NCBI RefSeq assembly: GCF_002163835.1
Contig: NZ_CP019331.1
Coordinates: 1,525,001-1,589,000, forward strand
Length of the DNA: 64,000 nt
Source: Polaribacter sp. SA4-10
GTDB lineage: Bacteria; Bacteroidota; Bacteroidia; Flavobacteriales; Flavobacteriaceae
Direction: 5' to 3'
The translations under genes and the position numbers were made by a program. A model generated the notes under the pieces. That model did no database searches and had not been told where the DNA came from. It worked only from the letters and a program-made list of their open reading frames with translations. Numbering within the stretch: the first letter of the stretch is position 1; each line of letters begins with the position of its first letter. Shown here one piece after another: positions 1 to 10,822 of this stretch.

Positions 1-1246
<1,246 letters not shown>

Positions 1247-1513
1247 ATTTTTATAATATGAATGAATAAGTTTCAAAAGAATTTAACTTAATTAAAAGTT
1301 ATGGTTATTCTACTCTTTGTTTACGCTGTCAATTTCAATATTTTCAATGAACTTTTAAGATATTAAACTAATGTAATTAAACACTTGTTGTAAACCTTAA
1401 CTTGTAGAAATGATAGAATTGAACTATCTGACTCCTTAAAATTAAATCGCTTTAATTTGTTGTAATCATTCCAAAATCTCTCTGAACTTTTTTGCTGTAT
1501 TTCTTAGCGGCTG

Positions 1514-1543
1514 CAAATATATAAACTATTTCTAATCTCACAA
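1514..1543 (-). promoter_or_regulatory. rRNA promoter P1 (proximal)
   Basis: On the minus strand TTG (1543-1541) is followed after 19 bases by TATATTTG (1521-1514). This matches the Bacteroidota sigma pattern TTG-N19-TAnnTTTG, and it is oriented toward 16S. Confidence 0.65.
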
Positions 1544-1619
1544 TAAAAAAATAAATTATTTTTTTACTTATTTCTAAACCTACTAAACAATGAACTTTTC
1601 TTGCCGAATTTTCGGACTG

Positions 1620-1647
1620 CAAAGATACCACTTGTTTAACTCATCAA
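1620..1647 (-). promoter_or_regulatory. rRNA promoter P2
   Basis: Minus-strand TTG (1647-1645), a 17-base spacer and TATCTTTG (1627-1620). It fits the Bacteroidota consensus with a slightly short spacer, and faces 16S. Confidence 0.5.
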
Positions 1648-1785
1648 CCTAATAAAAATGAAGTTATTTTTGAAGAAAAATTAAATAACTTTCTCTAAAT
1701 AATAAGCCTCTCTTTACGAATTGATAACACTAAAAAAACCAACAAATCAATGAACTTTACTAACTACATATCCTGTTAGCGGGTG

Positions 1786-1815
1786 CAAATATACTACACC
1801 TTTTTAATCCCACAA
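1786..1815 (-). promoter_or_regulatory. rRNA promoter P3 (distal)
   Basis: Minus-strand TTG (1815-1813), 19 bases, then TATATTTG (1793-1786). The sequence just downstream (TTAGCGGGTGCAAATATA on the plus strand) nearly repeats that of P1 (TTAGCGGCTGCAAATATA), suggesting promoter duplication. Confidence 0.6.
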
Positions 1816-2163
1816 CGCTTTTCTAAACTTATTTCTGAAATACTTTTAACACCTCTTTTAAGACGCTGTAAATACGTCCGTTATAACACTAAATAAAAAT
1901 GACTTTTTTGTTTATATTTTGAACATAACCGAAATAAGAGACTAATGCTCTTTAAAAGCAGCTATAGAAAATGACAAAATAGTAACTCCTCTAATATTCA
2001 AATCCGTGTTAAGGATTGAAACGACATCCTTTTATGAAGTATAAATAAAAGATACAGTGGAAACCTGACCTTTTTTATAACTATTTTATTGACAAACTAA
2101 ACCTTAATAAAAAACGGAACACTCAAACAAAAAAAACTCTACTATAATAAGTACATATATATA

Positions 2164-2194
2164 TTGTGTGAAAAATTGTTTTCTAATATCTTTG
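2164..2194 (+). promoter_or_regulatory. thrS promoter
   Basis: TTG at 2164-2166, a 20-base spacer and TATCTTTG at 2187-2194. The likely start point is about 2201, leaving a leader of fewer than 20 bases before the thrS ATG. That leaves no room for a T-box-like leader. Confidence 0.6.
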
Positions 2195-2217
2195 CATTCT
2201 TAAACAGGATACATTAA

Positions 2218-4158
2218 ATGATTAAAATTACTTTACCCGACGGAACTATTAAGGAGTTTGCTGTAAACAGTACTCCGATGGATGTTGCAAAAAGCATTAG
2301 TGAAGGATTTGCTAGAAACGTACTATCTGCAAACTTTAACGACATAACAGTTGAAACTACTACTCCCTTAACCACCGATGGTTCATTAATTTTATACACG
2401 TTTAATGATGATGGTGGTAAAAAAGCTTTCTGGCATTCTTCTGCTCACGTTTTAGCGGAAGCAATTTTAAGTTTTCACCCGAATGCTAAATTAACTATTG
2501 GACCTGCTATTGATAATGGTTTTTATTACGATATAGATTTAGGTAATGAAGTTATTTCTGATAAAGATTTTAAACAAATAGAAACTAAATTTTTAGAGAT
2601 TGCTCGTGGAAAACATGAATTCTCTTTGCGCTCAGTTTCTAAAGCAGATGCATTGTTAAAATATAAAGAAGAAAATAACCCTTATAAAGTTGAGTTGATT
2701 GAAAACTTAACTGATGGTGAAATTACTTTTTGTGATCATAGTAACTTTACTGATTTATGTAGAGGAGGACATGTACCTAACACAGGAATCATAAAAGCGA
2801 TTAAAATAATGAGTGTTGCTGGTGCTTATTGGCGCGGTGATGAAAAGAACAATCAGTTAACGCGTGTTTACGGAATTAGTTTTCCGAAGCAAAAGTTGCT
2901 AACTGAATATTTAGCATTATTAGAAGAAGCTAAGAAAAGGGATCACAGAAAACTTGGTAAAGAATTAGAATTGTTTACTTTTTCACAAAAAGTAGGTGCT
3001 GGTTTACCTTTATGGTTACCTAAGGGAGCTGCTTTAAGAGGTCGTTTAGAAGATTTTTTAAAGAAAGCACAAAAGAAAGCTGGTTACGAAATGGTGATGA
3101 CACCACATATTGGTCAGAAAGAATTGTATGTTACTTCTGGGCATTATGAAAAATACGGCGCAGACAGTTTTCAGTCAATAAAAACTCCTAAAATGGATGA
3201 AGAGTTTTTATTAAAGCCAATGAATTGCCCACATCACTGTGAAGTATACAATTTTAAACCTTATTCATATAAAGATTTACCAAAACGTTTTGCCGAATTT
3301 GGTACCGTATATAGATATGAACAAAGTGGAGAACTACATGGTTTAACGCGTGTAAGAGGTTTTACACAAGATGATGCACATATTTTTTGCACACCAGAAC
3401 AATTAGATCAAGAATTTAAAGACGTAATAGACTTAGTGCTTTATGTATTTGGTTCTTTAGGTTTTGAAGATTTTACTGCTCAAGTTTCTATTAGAGATAA
3501 AAGCACCCCAGATAAATACATAGGAGATGTTGAAACTTGGGAAATTGCAGAAAATGCAATTATAAGTGCAGCAACTGACAAAGGTTTAGATTTTGTAATT
3601 GAAGAAGGTGAAGCAGCATTTTACGGACCTAAGTTAGACTTCATGGTTAAAGACGCAATAGGCAGAAGTTGGCAACTTGGAACGATACAAGTTGACTATA
3701 ATCTACCAAAACGTTTCGATTTAACCTATAAAGGAGCCGATAATCAATTGCACAGACCTGTGATGATTCACAGAGCGCCATTTGGTTCTATGGAGCGTTT
3801 TATTGCGGTATTACTGGAACATACAGGAGGAAACTTCCCACTTTGGTTAACTCCAGATCAAGTTATCTTATTGCCAATCAGCGAGAAATTTCAAAAATAT
3901 TCAGAAAAAGTTTTAGAATCGTTAGAAAATTCCGAAATTCGCGCTCTCGTAGATGACCGAAATGAGAAAACGGGGAGAAAGATTAGAGATGCAGAAGTGA
4001 GCAAAATCCCATATATGGTGATTATTGGAGAGAAAGAAGAGCAAGATGGCACAGTTTCTGTAAGAAAACATGGAGAGGGAGATCTAGGAACATTTACTAT
4101 TGAAGAATTTATTTCTTTAATTAAAACAGAAGAAGATAGAACTTTGATGAAATTTTAA
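2218..4158 (+). CDS. thrS: Threonine--tRNA ligase
   Basis: Class II cytosolic synthetase that charges tRNA-Thr with threonine using ATP. The 646 residues match the usual full length of about 640. An N-terminal TGS domain (about 1-62) is followed by the editing domain with the HxxxH zinc motif (H73, H77), then the catalytic core with the MNCPHH segment (zinc ligand C337), the motif 2 region [17 protein letters not shown], and a C-terminal anticodon-binding domain (about 545-640). The ATG follows a good promoter by about 24 bases. infC, rpmI and rplT follow on the same strand, the order common to many bacteria, so they may be partly co-transcribed. Nothing in the sequence suggests truncation. 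Confidence 0.98.
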   Translation: MIKITLPDGTIKEFAVNSTPMDVAKSISEGFARNVLSANFNDITVETTTPLTTDGSLILYTFNDDGGKKAFWHSSAHVLAEAILSFHPNAKLTIGPAIDNGFYYDIDLGNEVISDKDFKQIETKFLEIARGKHEFSLRSVSKADALLKYKEENNPYKVELIENLTDGEITFCDHSNFTDLCRGGHVPNTGIIKAIKIMSVAGAYWRGDEKNNQLTRVYGISFPKQKLLTEYLALLEEAKKRDHRKLGKELELFTFSQKVGAGLPLWLPKGAALRGRLEDFLKKAQKKAGYEMVMTPHIGQKELYVTSGHYEKYGADSFQSIKTPKMDEEFLLKPMNCPHHCEVYNFKPYSYKDLPKRFAEFGTVYRYEQSGELHGLTRVRGFTQDDAHIFCTPEQLDQEFKDVIDLVLYVFGSLGFEDFTAQVSIRDKSTPDKYIGDVETWEIAENAIISAATDKGLDFVIEEGEAAFYGPKLDFMVKDAIGRSWQLGTIQVDYNLPKRFDLTYKGADNQLHRPVMIHRAPFGSMERFIAVLLEHTGGNFPLWLTPDQVILLPISEKFQKYSEKVLESLENSEIRALVDDRNEKTGRKIRDAEVSKIPYMVIIGEKEEQDGTVSVRKHGEGDLGTFTIEEFISLIKTEEDRTLMKF

Positions 4159-4235
4159 TTAGCTTTACATTTCATCAATAATTATAAAATAAGGGTTGGT
4201 AACACAACTATTGTTAAATTTAAAATTTATACGCC

Positions 4236-4796
4236 ATAGCAATTAGAAGAAGCAGGTCAAGAAGGCCGTTAAGAGTAATCAAAGAAGATCAACATAGAAT
4301 TAATGAGAAAATAAAATATGTTGACGAAGTTCGTCTTGTGGGCGAAAATATAGAAGTAGGTGTTTATCCTTTAGAGAAAGCTAAAGAATTAGCGGCTGAG
4401 CAGGAGTTGGATTTGGTTGAAATATCACCAAAAGCAAAACCACCTGTTTGTAAAATAATTGATTACAAGAAATTCTTGTATGAGCAGAAGAAACGCGAAA
4501 AATCTTTAAAATCTAAAGCTACAAAAGTGACGATTAAAGAGATTCGTTTTGGACCACAAACAGATGAACATGACTATGAGTTTAAGAAAAAACATGCTGT
4601 AAAATTTTTACAAGATGGTGCTAAATTAAAAGCATTTGTTTTCTTTAAAGGGCGTTCTATTATCTTTAAAGAGCAAGGACAAATCTTATTATTGAAATTA
4701 GCTCAAGAACTAGAAGAATACGGTAAAGTGGAGCAATTACCAAGATTAGAAGGTAAACGTATGATTATGTTTATCGCTCCCAAAAAAGTAAAATAG
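4236..4796 (+). CDS. infC: Translation initiation factor IF-3, probable AUA start
   Basis: IF-3 binds the 30S subunit, prevents premature 50S joining and rejects non-canonical start codons. The core from GTG 4338 ([12 protein letters not shown] onward) is plainly IF-3. However, the same frame stays open upstream to a stop at 4221 and encodes a typical IF-3 N-terminus ([17 protein letters not shown], then HRINEKI and the EVRLVGEN motif). No in-frame ATG, GTG or TTG sits at the expected beginning. The codon at the proper position is ATA (4236), followed by GCA ATT AGA. I therefore place the start at this ATA, giving 186 residues (E. coli IF-3 has 180 and starts at AUU). GTG 4338 would remove about 34 conserved residues. 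The rare start is expected to give autoregulation by IF-3 discrimination (known in E. coli, inferred here). Confidence 0.9.
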   Translation: MAIRRSRSRRPLRVIKEDQHRINEKIKYVDEVRLVGENIEVGVYPLEKAKELAAEQELDLVEISPKAKPPVCKIIDYKKFLYEQKKREKSLKSKATKVTIKEIRFGPQTDEHDYEFKKKHAVKFLQDGAKLKAFVFFKGRSIIFKEQGQILLLKLAQELEEYGKVEQLPRLEGKRMIMFIAPKKVK

Positions 4797-4852
4797 CACT
4801 GAAGTAAATTCAGTATTAACAATCTTATAAGCAAGATAAAAACGAAGGAGAG

Positions 4853-5047
4853 ATGCCTAAAATGAAAACCAAATCTAGCGCCAAAAAACGATTTAAAGTT
4901 ACTGGTACTGGAAAAATTAAAAGAAAGCACGCGTTTAAAAGTCACATTTTAACAAAGAAATCTAAAAAACGTAAGCTAAAATTGACTCATGCTACTTTAG
5001 TACATAAGTCAGATGTTTCAAACATCAAACAACAATTAGCTATATAA
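4853..5047 (+). CDS. rpmI: 50S ribosomal protein L35
   Basis: Small, very basic 64-residue protein of the large subunit. The start [20 protein letters not shown] is the family hallmark, followed by the K/R-rich middle ([18 protein letters not shown]). Its length is normal. It lies 56 bases after infC and 93 bases before rplT in the conserved IF3-L35-L20 cluster. In several bacteria L20 represses this operon by binding the leader; I do not see an obvious L20 binding pseudoknot here. Confidence 0.97.
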   Translation: MPKMKTKSSAKKRFKVTGTGKIKRKHAFKSHILTKKSKKRKLKLTHATLVHKSDVSNIKQQLAI

Positions 5048-5140
5048 TTAGTTAATTAGGGAATTTAATCATTAACCATGGAGTTAGGCAACATAAAAGA
5101 ATTATTAAATTAATCGCCTACTACAAAAAACATTGAAATT

Positions 5141-5485
5141 ATGCCAAGATCAGTAAATTCAGTAGCCTCAAGAAAAAGAAGAAAAAAAATCTTGAAGGCA
5201 GCAAAAGGTTACTTTGGACGTAGAAAAAACGTTTACACAGTAGCTAAAAATGCGGTTGAAAAAGGAATGCTTTATGCATACCGTGACCGTAAAAACAATA
5301 AGAGAAACTTTCGTTCATTATGGATTGTACGTATTAACGCTGCAGCTCGTTTACACGGAATGTCTTACTCTCAGTTTATGGGAAAAGTGAAAGCTAATAA
5401 TATCGAATTAAACCGTAAGGTTTTAGCTGATTTAGCTGTAAACAGCCCAGACGCTTTTAAGGCAGTTGTAGAAAAAATAAAATAA
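5141..5485 (+). CDS. rplT: 50S ribosomal protein L20
   Basis: Assembly-initiating 23S-binding protein of 114 residues, the usual size. The N-terminus [19 protein letters not shown] and the block [20 protein letters not shown] are diagnostic. It is the last gene of the thrS-infC-rpmI-rplT cluster; a strong hairpin terminator follows 23 bases after the stop. Confidence 0.97.
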   Translation: MPRSVNSVASRKRRKKILKAAKGYFGRRKNVYTVAKNAVEKGMLYAYRDRKNNKRNFRSLWIVRINAAARLHGMSYSQFMGKVKANNIELNRKVLADLAVNSPDAFKAVVEKIK

Positions 5486-5507
5486 ACCAATAATTCTTGC
5501 TTATAAT

Positions 5508-5540
5508 AAAAAACCCAAACTTTTCGTTTGGGTTTTTTTT
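5508..5540 (+). terminator. Terminator after rplT
   Basis: The stem AAACCCAAAC / GTTTGGGTTT has a short TTTTC loop and is followed by a run of T. It also has an A-run on the left, so it could act on both strands. Confidence 0.9.
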
Positions 5541-5576
5541 ATACATTTACATAATGTCTATAAACATCAAAAAAAA

Positions 5577-6158
5577 ATGAAATTACGCATCTTAACTTTA
5601 GCTATTCTTTTATCATCAATTAATTCTTTTTCACAAGAAGTTTCTAATGAAACCAATTCATTAGAAAGTCAGTTTGATAAAATATACAGAATTTCTACAA
5701 GTTACCAAAAATATAAGGTAATTAGTAAAGATCTCTTTCAAAGATTGAAATTGAATGTTATCGATTCTTTGAATGCTTCTAAAAAACTTATTTTAGAAAG
5801 AGAAAGGTTATTAAAATCTGAAAGAGAAAAAAATGAAATCATAAAAACAAAGCTTGAAATAACACAGCAAAATTTAGATGCTTCTACAAAAAAAGAGAAC
5901 ACTATTTCCTTATTTGGAATGCAAATAAAAAAGGGCACATACAATATTATTTTATGGCTTTTAATAGCAGCACTAATTTCAGGTTTACTCTATTTTATAT
6001 ATAAATTTTCAAAAAGCAGTATAATAACAAGAACTGCTCAAAATAACTTACTAGATACTGAACAAGAATTTGATCAACATAGAAAAAAAGCTATAGAAAG
6101 AGAGCAAAAACTGAGAAGGCAACTACAAGATCTGATTAATAAACAAAGAAGTAATTAA
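5577..6158 (+). CDS. Uncharacterised coiled-coil protein with one central membrane segment
   Basis: I cannot assign a function to this 193-residue protein. Residues 1-19 form a signal peptide (ILLSSINSFSQ). Residues about 30-110 are charged and predicted coiled coil. A hydrophobic stretch at about 123-143 (YNIILWLLIAALISGLLYFIY) is a transmembrane helix, and the basic tail (about 150-193) is coiled coil again. A signal peptide plus an internal helix suggests an inner-membrane protein with a periplasmic coiled coil and a cytoplasmic tail. Proteins of this architecture near rplT are familiar in flavobacteria, and I recall some carrying a misplaced tRNA-methyltransferase label; nothing here resembles that enzyme. 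It stands alone between the rplT terminator and the glycogen operon. Confidence 0.8.
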   Translation: MKLRILTLAILLSSINSFSQEVSNETNSLESQFDKIYRISTSYQKYKVISKDLFQRLKLNVIDSLNASKKLILERERLLKSEREKNEIIKTKLEITQQNLDASTKKENTISLFGMQIKKGTYNIILWLLIAALISGLLYFIYKFSKSSIITRTAQNNLLDTEQEFDQHRKKAIEREQKLRRQLQDLINKQRSN

Positions 6159-6368
6159 TTTAAACTCGAAAAAAGATTAAGATATTAGGCGTATATTTTA
6201 AAATCTAATGATAATTTTATAGAAAAAACAAGAGATATATTATTATTATTATCAGTTTCATAATAATTTTAGTTCACCAGTAAATGGTTTTATTTTTTTA
6301 GTTCATTAAATAGTATTTTCATACCTTAATGATTCATTAAACAACTAAAAAAAAATTACTAAAATTTT

Positions 6369-7574
6369 ATGAAAGCCCTTTTTTATACTAGAGAATTTCC
6401 TCCTTATGTATATGGTGGTGCTGGTGTTCATGTAGAATACCTTGCAGCAGAATTAGCCAAACTTATGAAAGTTGATGTTAGATGTTTTGGAGATCAAAAC
6501 GATTCTAACAGTAACCCATCAGTAAAAGGTTTTCCATATGAAAATCCAATTTTTGACAATTCAGATGACAAACTTAAAGCAATCTTTAAGACTTTAAGTA
6601 CCGGACTTCACATGAATGCTGATCCTATTGATGCAGACGTTGTTCACTGTCATACCTGGTATTCCCATTTTGCAGGCATTATGGCAAAGCTTTGCTATGG
6701 AATTCCGCTCGTTATCACTACCCATTCTTTAGAACCTTTAAGACCTTGGAAAAGAGAACAATTAGGGCGCGGTTATGACGCTTCTTCTTGGATAGAAAAA
6801 ACGGCTATCGAAATGGCTGATGCTTTGATTGCTGTTTCTGAAGAGACTAAAGAAGATGTTTTAAAACATTTTGATGTTGATGAGAATAAAATTAAGGTTA
6901 TTTATAATGGTATTAACTTACAACAATATATCACCACACCAGAAACTTCTACCTTAGATGAATATGGAATAGATAAAAGCAAACCTTATGTACTTTTTGT
7001 AGGAAGAATAACAAGACAAAAAGGAATTATTCATTTGGTAAATGCAATAAAATATATAGCCCCAGATACTCAAATAGTTCTTTGTGCTGGTGCACCTGAT
7101 ACTCCAGAAATAGGTGCAGAAATGGAAGCTGCTGTTAACGAAGTTAAAAAGACTCGTAAAAACGTAATCTGGATTGACAAAATGGTAACAAAAGAAGAAG
7201 TCATTCAGTTATACTCACATGCTGATGTTTTTTGTTGCCCATCAATATATGAACCTTTTGGTATTATAAATATTGAAGCAATGGCTTGTGACACAGCTGT
7301 TGTTGCAAGTGCCGTTGGAGGAATTAAAGAAGTTGTGGTTCATGGAGAAACAGGGCTTTTAATTCCTGTAGAACAACAAGATTCTGCTCCTTTTGAACCT
7401 ATAGATCCAGATACGTTTTCGAAAGATTTAGCAGATGGAATAAATAAAGTAATAAATAATCCAGCATTAAGAAAATCGATGGCTCAAAAAGGCAGAAAAA
7501 GAGTTGAAGAATATTTTGATTGGATTTCAATTGCGAAACAAGTAGAAGAATTGTACAAAACATTAAAAAACTAA
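6369..7574 (+). CDS. glgA: GT4 glycogen synthase / maltose-1-phosphate synthase (GlgA-GlgM type)
   Basis: GT4 retaining glucosyltransferase using ADP-glucose, 401 residues. It resembles the actinobacterial short GlgA/GlgM (about 390-410 residues) rather than the GT5 GlgA of E. coli (about 477). Visible features are the N-terminal donor loop YVYGGAGVHVEYLAAELA, HCHTWYSHF, the family-typical THSLEPLRPWKREQLGRGY, the fold-defining VLFVGRITRQKG near 215, and the ExFGIxxxEAMAC motif (PSIYEPFGIINIEAMAC) near 295. GlgM condenses ADP-glucose with glucose-1-phosphate to alpha-maltose-1-phosphate, the substrate of GlgE, which is encoded two genes downstream. That neighbour is the main reason to prefer the GlgM role over simple glycogen extension. 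It is the first gene of a tight operon, 3 bases from glgC. Confidence 0.9.
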   Translation: MKALFYTREFPPYVYGGAGVHVEYLAAELAKLMKVDVRCFGDQNDSNSNPSVKGFPYENPIFDNSDDKLKAIFKTLSTGLHMNADPIDADVVHCHTWYSHFAGIMAKLCYGIPLVITTHSLEPLRPWKREQLGRGYDASSWIEKTAIEMADALIAVSEETKEDVLKHFDVDENKIKVIYNGINLQQYITTPETSTLDEYGIDKSKPYVLFVGRITRQKGIIHLVNAIKYIAPDTQIVLCAGAPDTPEIGAEMEAAVNEVKKTRKNVIWIDKMVTKEEVIQLYSHADVFCCPSIYEPFGIINIEAMACDTAVVASAVGGIKEVVVHGETGLLIPVEQQDSAPFEPIDPDTFSKDLADGINKVINNPALRKSMAQKGRKRVEEYFDWISIAKQVEELYKTLKN

Positions 7575-7577
7575 GCG

Positions 7578-8843
7578 ATGATAAATGATAAAGTATTAGG
7601 AATTATTTTAGGAGGAGGCCAGGGTTCAAGGTTATATCCATTAACAAAAGATAGATCTAAACCCGCTGTACCTATTGCAGGTAAATATAGGTTAGTAGAT
7701 ATTCCAATTTCTAATTGTATTAATTCTGATATTAAAAGAATGTATGTATTAACTCAGTTTAATTCTGCTTCTTTAAATGCACATATTAAAAATACGTATC
7801 ATTTTAGTTTTTTTAGTTCTGCTTTTGTAGATGTATTAGCTGCAGAACAAACAATATATAGTGACAAATGGTTTCAAGGAACTGCAGACGCTGTTAGGCA
7901 AAGTATGCATCACTTTTTAGCCAATGATTTTGAATATGCTTTAATTCTTTCTGGTGATCAATTATATCAAATGGATTTTAATGATATGATTCAGAAACAC
8001 GAAGAAAGTGGCGCAGAGATATCAGTAGCTACCTATCCTGTTAACGCAAAAGATGCTACCTCTTTTGGTTTATTAAAAACAAATACCGAAAATGTAATTA
8101 CTTCTTTTATAGAAAAACCAGCAACAGAATTATTACCAGATTGGACTTCTGATGTTGGTGATGAAATGAAATCTCAAGACAGAAATTACTTGGCTTCTAT
8201 GGGAATTTACATCTTTAATAGAGATTTATTAATTAAGTTAATGGAAAACCCAGATACCAATGATTTTGGGGGAGAAATTATTCCACAAGCTATTAATAAA
8301 CATAAAACATTAAGTTATCAATATGAAGGTTATTGGGAAGATATTGGTAATATAGATTCTTTCTTTGAAGCAAATTTAGGTTTAACAGATGATGTTCCTC
8401 AATTTAATTTATATGATGAGAAAGGAGTCTATACAAGACCAAGAATATTACCAACATCTAAAATTTCTGGAACCATTTTAAACAAAACAGTTATTGGTGA
8501 TGGTTGTATAATTCAGGCAGAAAAAATAGACAGAGCGGTTATTGGAATTCGTTCTAGAATTGGTAAAAACTCATTAATTTCTAATACCTATATGATGGGT
8601 AATGATTATTACGAATCTTTAGAAGATGTTGCTAGTAATAACATAGACATTATGATGGGAATTGGTGACAGATGTTACATCCATAATTGTATCATAGATA
8701 AAAACTGTAGAATTGGAGATGATGTAAGAATTAACGGAGGTACACATATAGAAGATACAGAAACAGACACCTATATGGTAAAAGACGGAATTGTAGTTAT
8801 TAAGAAAGATGCAACAATTGCTAGAGGAACTAATATAGGATAA
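7578..8843 (+). CDS. glgC: Glucose-1-phosphate adenylyltransferase
   Basis: Makes ADP-glucose from ATP and glucose-1-phosphate, the committed step of bacterial glycogen synthesis. The 421 residues are typical. The nucleotidyltransferase signature ILGGGQGSRLYPLTKDRSKPAVP is at about 10-32, followed by YRLVDIPISNCINS, the GTADAVRQ motif near 100, the sugar-phosphate site SMGIYIF and the substrate motif YWEDIGNIDSF near 255. The C-terminal third is a left-handed beta-helix that carries allosteric sites in the family. The start is 3 bases after the stop of the upstream GT4 gene, so the two are presumably translated together. Confidence 0.97.
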   Translation: MINDKVLGIILGGGQGSRLYPLTKDRSKPAVPIAGKYRLVDIPISNCINSDIKRMYVLTQFNSASLNAHIKNTYHFSFFSSAFVDVLAAEQTIYSDKWFQGTADAVRQSMHHFLANDFEYALILSGDQLYQMDFNDMIQKHEESGAEISVATYPVNAKDATSFGLLKTNTENVITSFIEKPATELLPDWTSDVGDEMKSQDRNYLASMGIYIFNRDLLIKLMENPDTNDFGGEIIPQAINKHKTLSYQYEGYWEDIGNIDSFFEANLGLTDDVPQFNLYDEKGVYTRPRILPTSKISGTILNKTVIGDGCIIQAEKIDRAVIGIRSRIGKNSLISNTYMMGNDYYESLEDVASNNIDIMMGIGDRCYIHNCIIDKNCRIGDDVRINGGTHIEDTETDTYMVKDGIVVIKKDATIARGTNIG

Positions 8844-8884
8844 AATAATTTTTACTTTTTTATTATTTAAAATTAACTAAATTA

Positions 8885-10822
8885 ATGCAAAATCAAAGTA
8901 GAATTGTAGTAGAAAATATTGCTCCACAAATTAATCAAGGAACCGTATTTATAAAACGTGTTGTTGATGAAATTGTAAATGTAACTGCAGCTGTTTTAGT
9001 TGACGGACATGATGTGCTTCAGGCTAGTTTATTATTTAAACATGAAGCAGATAAAACATGGTCAGAAATTAGAATGCAACCGACTTCTAATGATGAATAT
9101 ATTGCCAGTTTTCATACCGAAAAGCAGGGATTTTATTCTTATAAAATTGAAGGATGGGTAGATTATGTTTTAAACTGGCAACATGGTTTAGAACGTAAGA
9201 TTGATGATTATCAACATGTAAACTCAGAACTTTTAGAAGGAGCAGAATTGATTTCTTCGATTACTGAAAAAGTAGCTTCAGAAGAAAAAGAATATTTAGT
9301 ACACTTAATCGCTATTTTTAAAAATGCAGACGATTATTCAGAAGCTATTAAAGAAGCTGTATCTGAAAAGTTAACTGCTATTTTTATAAAATACCCTCAG
9401 AAATTTCTAACTGAAACTTCTCCGGAATTTAAAGTATATGTAGATAGAATAAAAGCAAGATTTAGCACTTGGTATGAATTTTTCCCACGTTCTGCATCTG
9501 AACAAGAAGGCAAACATGGTACCTTTAATGACTGCCATAGATTATTGCCTAGAGTTGCACAAATGGGATTTGATACTTTATACTTCCCTCCTGTTCACCC
9601 TATTGGTGAAGTAAATAGAAAAGGAAAAAACAACACTACTGTTGCACAAGATGGCGATGTGGGTTCTACTTGGGGAATTGGTTCTAAAGAAGGTGGTCAT
9701 AAAGATGTACACCCTGAATTAGGTTCTATTGAAGATTTTAAAAACTTAGTTGCAAAAGCAAAAGAAGTAGGTATTGAAGTTGCAATGGATTATGCTTTGC
9801 AGGCTGCACCAGATCACCCTTGGGTTAAAGCACATCCAGATTGGTTTAAATGGAGACCAGACGGAACCGTGCAATATGCAGAAAATCCACCAAAAAAATA
9901 CCAAGATATTCTTCCAATTTATTGGGAAAGTAAAGATTTTAAAAACCTTTGGAAAGAGTGTTTAGATACTTTATTGTATTGGATAGATTGTGGCGTTACT
10001 ATTTTTAGAGTTGATAACCCACATACAAAACCTTACTATTTTTGGGGATGGATTATTGCTGAAGTAAAAAAACAACACCCAGATGTGCTATTTTTAGCAG
10101 AAGCATTTACAAGACCTAAAGTTATGCAACAATTAGCAAAACAAGGTTTTACGCAATCATATACTTATTTTACTTGGAGAGATTCTAAGCAAGAGTTGAT
10201 TGAGTACATGAACGAATTAACTAAAACAGAACAAAAAGAATATATGAAACCTAATTTCTGGCCAAATACCCCAGATATTAATCCGTTTCACTTACAAGGA
10301 GCACCAGAAAGCAAGTACTTACAGCGTTACGCTTTGGCAGCAACTCTATCTTCTAATGTTGGTATTTATGGACCTGTTTTTGAGCAAATGATTAGTGACC
10401 CTATTCCTGGAAAGGAAGAGTACCATATGTCTGAAAAATTTCAACTTTGTCATTATGATTGGTTTAAAGAAAATAAATTAATCACATTAATTAGTAGGAT
10501 TAATAATATTAGAAAAGAAAACGAATCTTATCAACAAACAAATAATATTCAATTTTTAGAAACGGGTAATGATCAATTAATTGCATTCTATAAATGGAAT
10601 GATGATCGCTCTAACGAAACAATAACCATTATAAGTTTAGATGCTTATAATACACAATCTGGTTCTGTTCAATTACCGCTTCATGATTTAAAAGTAAATC
10701 AGGGTCAAAAAATAGAGGTAGAAGATTTGGTAACAAGAAATTGCTACAATTGGTATAATGAATGGAATTATGTAGAATTACATGCAACACTTCCATTTCA
10801 TATTTTCAAAATCGCTAAGTAA
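8885..10822 (+). CDS. glgE: Alpha-1,4-glucan:maltose-1-phosphate maltosyltransferase
   Basis: GH13_3 enzyme that transfers maltosyl units from alpha-maltose-1-phosphate to the non-reducing end of glucan, releasing phosphate. It has 645 residues. An N-terminal beta-sandwich and dimerisation region (about 1-190) precedes the TIM barrel, which opens with ARFSTWYEFFPRS, a GlgE hallmark. The nucleophile lies in IFRVDNPHTKPYYFW (D377) and the acid/base in LFLAEAFTRP (E406). Their 29-residue spacing equals that of the characterised Streptomyces enzyme (D394/E423). PVHPIGEVNRKGKNN is a further family signature. It sits between glgC and the maltokinase gene, whose ATG overlaps the glgE stop (TAATG). 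GlgE is well known from actinobacteria and scattered elsewhere; a complete set in a flavobacterium is notable. Confidence 0.96.
   Translation: MQNQSRIVVENIAPQINQGTVFIKRVVDEIVNVTAAVLVDGHDVLQASLLFKHEADKTWSEIRMQPTSNDEYIASFHTEKQGFYSYKIEGWVDYVLNWQHGLERKIDDYQHVNSELLEGAELISSITEKVASEEKEYLVHLIAIFKNADDYSEAIKEAVSEKLTAIFIKYPQKFLTETSPEFKVYVDRIKARFSTWYEFFPRSASEQEGKHGTFNDCHRLLPRVAQMGFDTLYFPPVHPIGEVNRKGKNNTTVAQDGDVGSTWGIGSKEGGHKDVHPELGSIEDFKNLVAKAKEVGIEVAMDYALQAAPDHPWVKAHPDWFKWRPDGTVQYAENPPKKYQDILPIYWESKDFKNLWKECLDTLLYWIDCGVTIFRVDNPHTKPYYFWGWIIAEVKKQHPDVLFLAEAFTRPKVMQQLAKQGFTQSYTYFTWRDSKQELIEYMNELTKTEQKEYMKPNFWPNTPDINPFHLQGAPESKYLQRYALAATLSSNVGIYGPVFEQMISDPIPGKEEYHMSEKFQLCHYDWFKENKLITLISRINNIRKENESYQQTNNIQFLETGNDQLIAFYKWNDDRSNETITIISLDAYNTQSGSVQLPLHDLKVNQGQKIEVEDLVTRNCYNWYNEWNYVELHATLPFHIFKIAK

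Larger units (their letters stand above)
1247..2163 (-). other. rRNA leader and promoter region, no protein gene
   Basis: This 0.9 kb spacer separates the leftward 16S gene from rightward thrS. I see no convincing coding frame. It holds three minus-strand promoter-like units (listed separately). Each is followed 21-28 bases downstream by the box AAAGTTCA, at 1483-1490, 1591-1599 and 1751-1758. A fourth copy of the box, at 1345-1356, lies about 100 bases before 16S inside a sequence reading GTTCATTGAAAATATTG and then TTGACAGC; it may be a boxA-like antitermination signal (inference). Bases 1800-2160 contain nothing I can name. Confidence 0.6.

Noticed and set aside
2167..2217. T-box leader upstream of thrS
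   Set aside because: The promoter leaves fewer than 20 bases of leader, and T-boxes are not expected in this phylum.
4338..4796. IF-3 starting at GTG 4338
   Set aside because: It would drop about 34 conserved N-terminal residues that are encoded in frame upstream.
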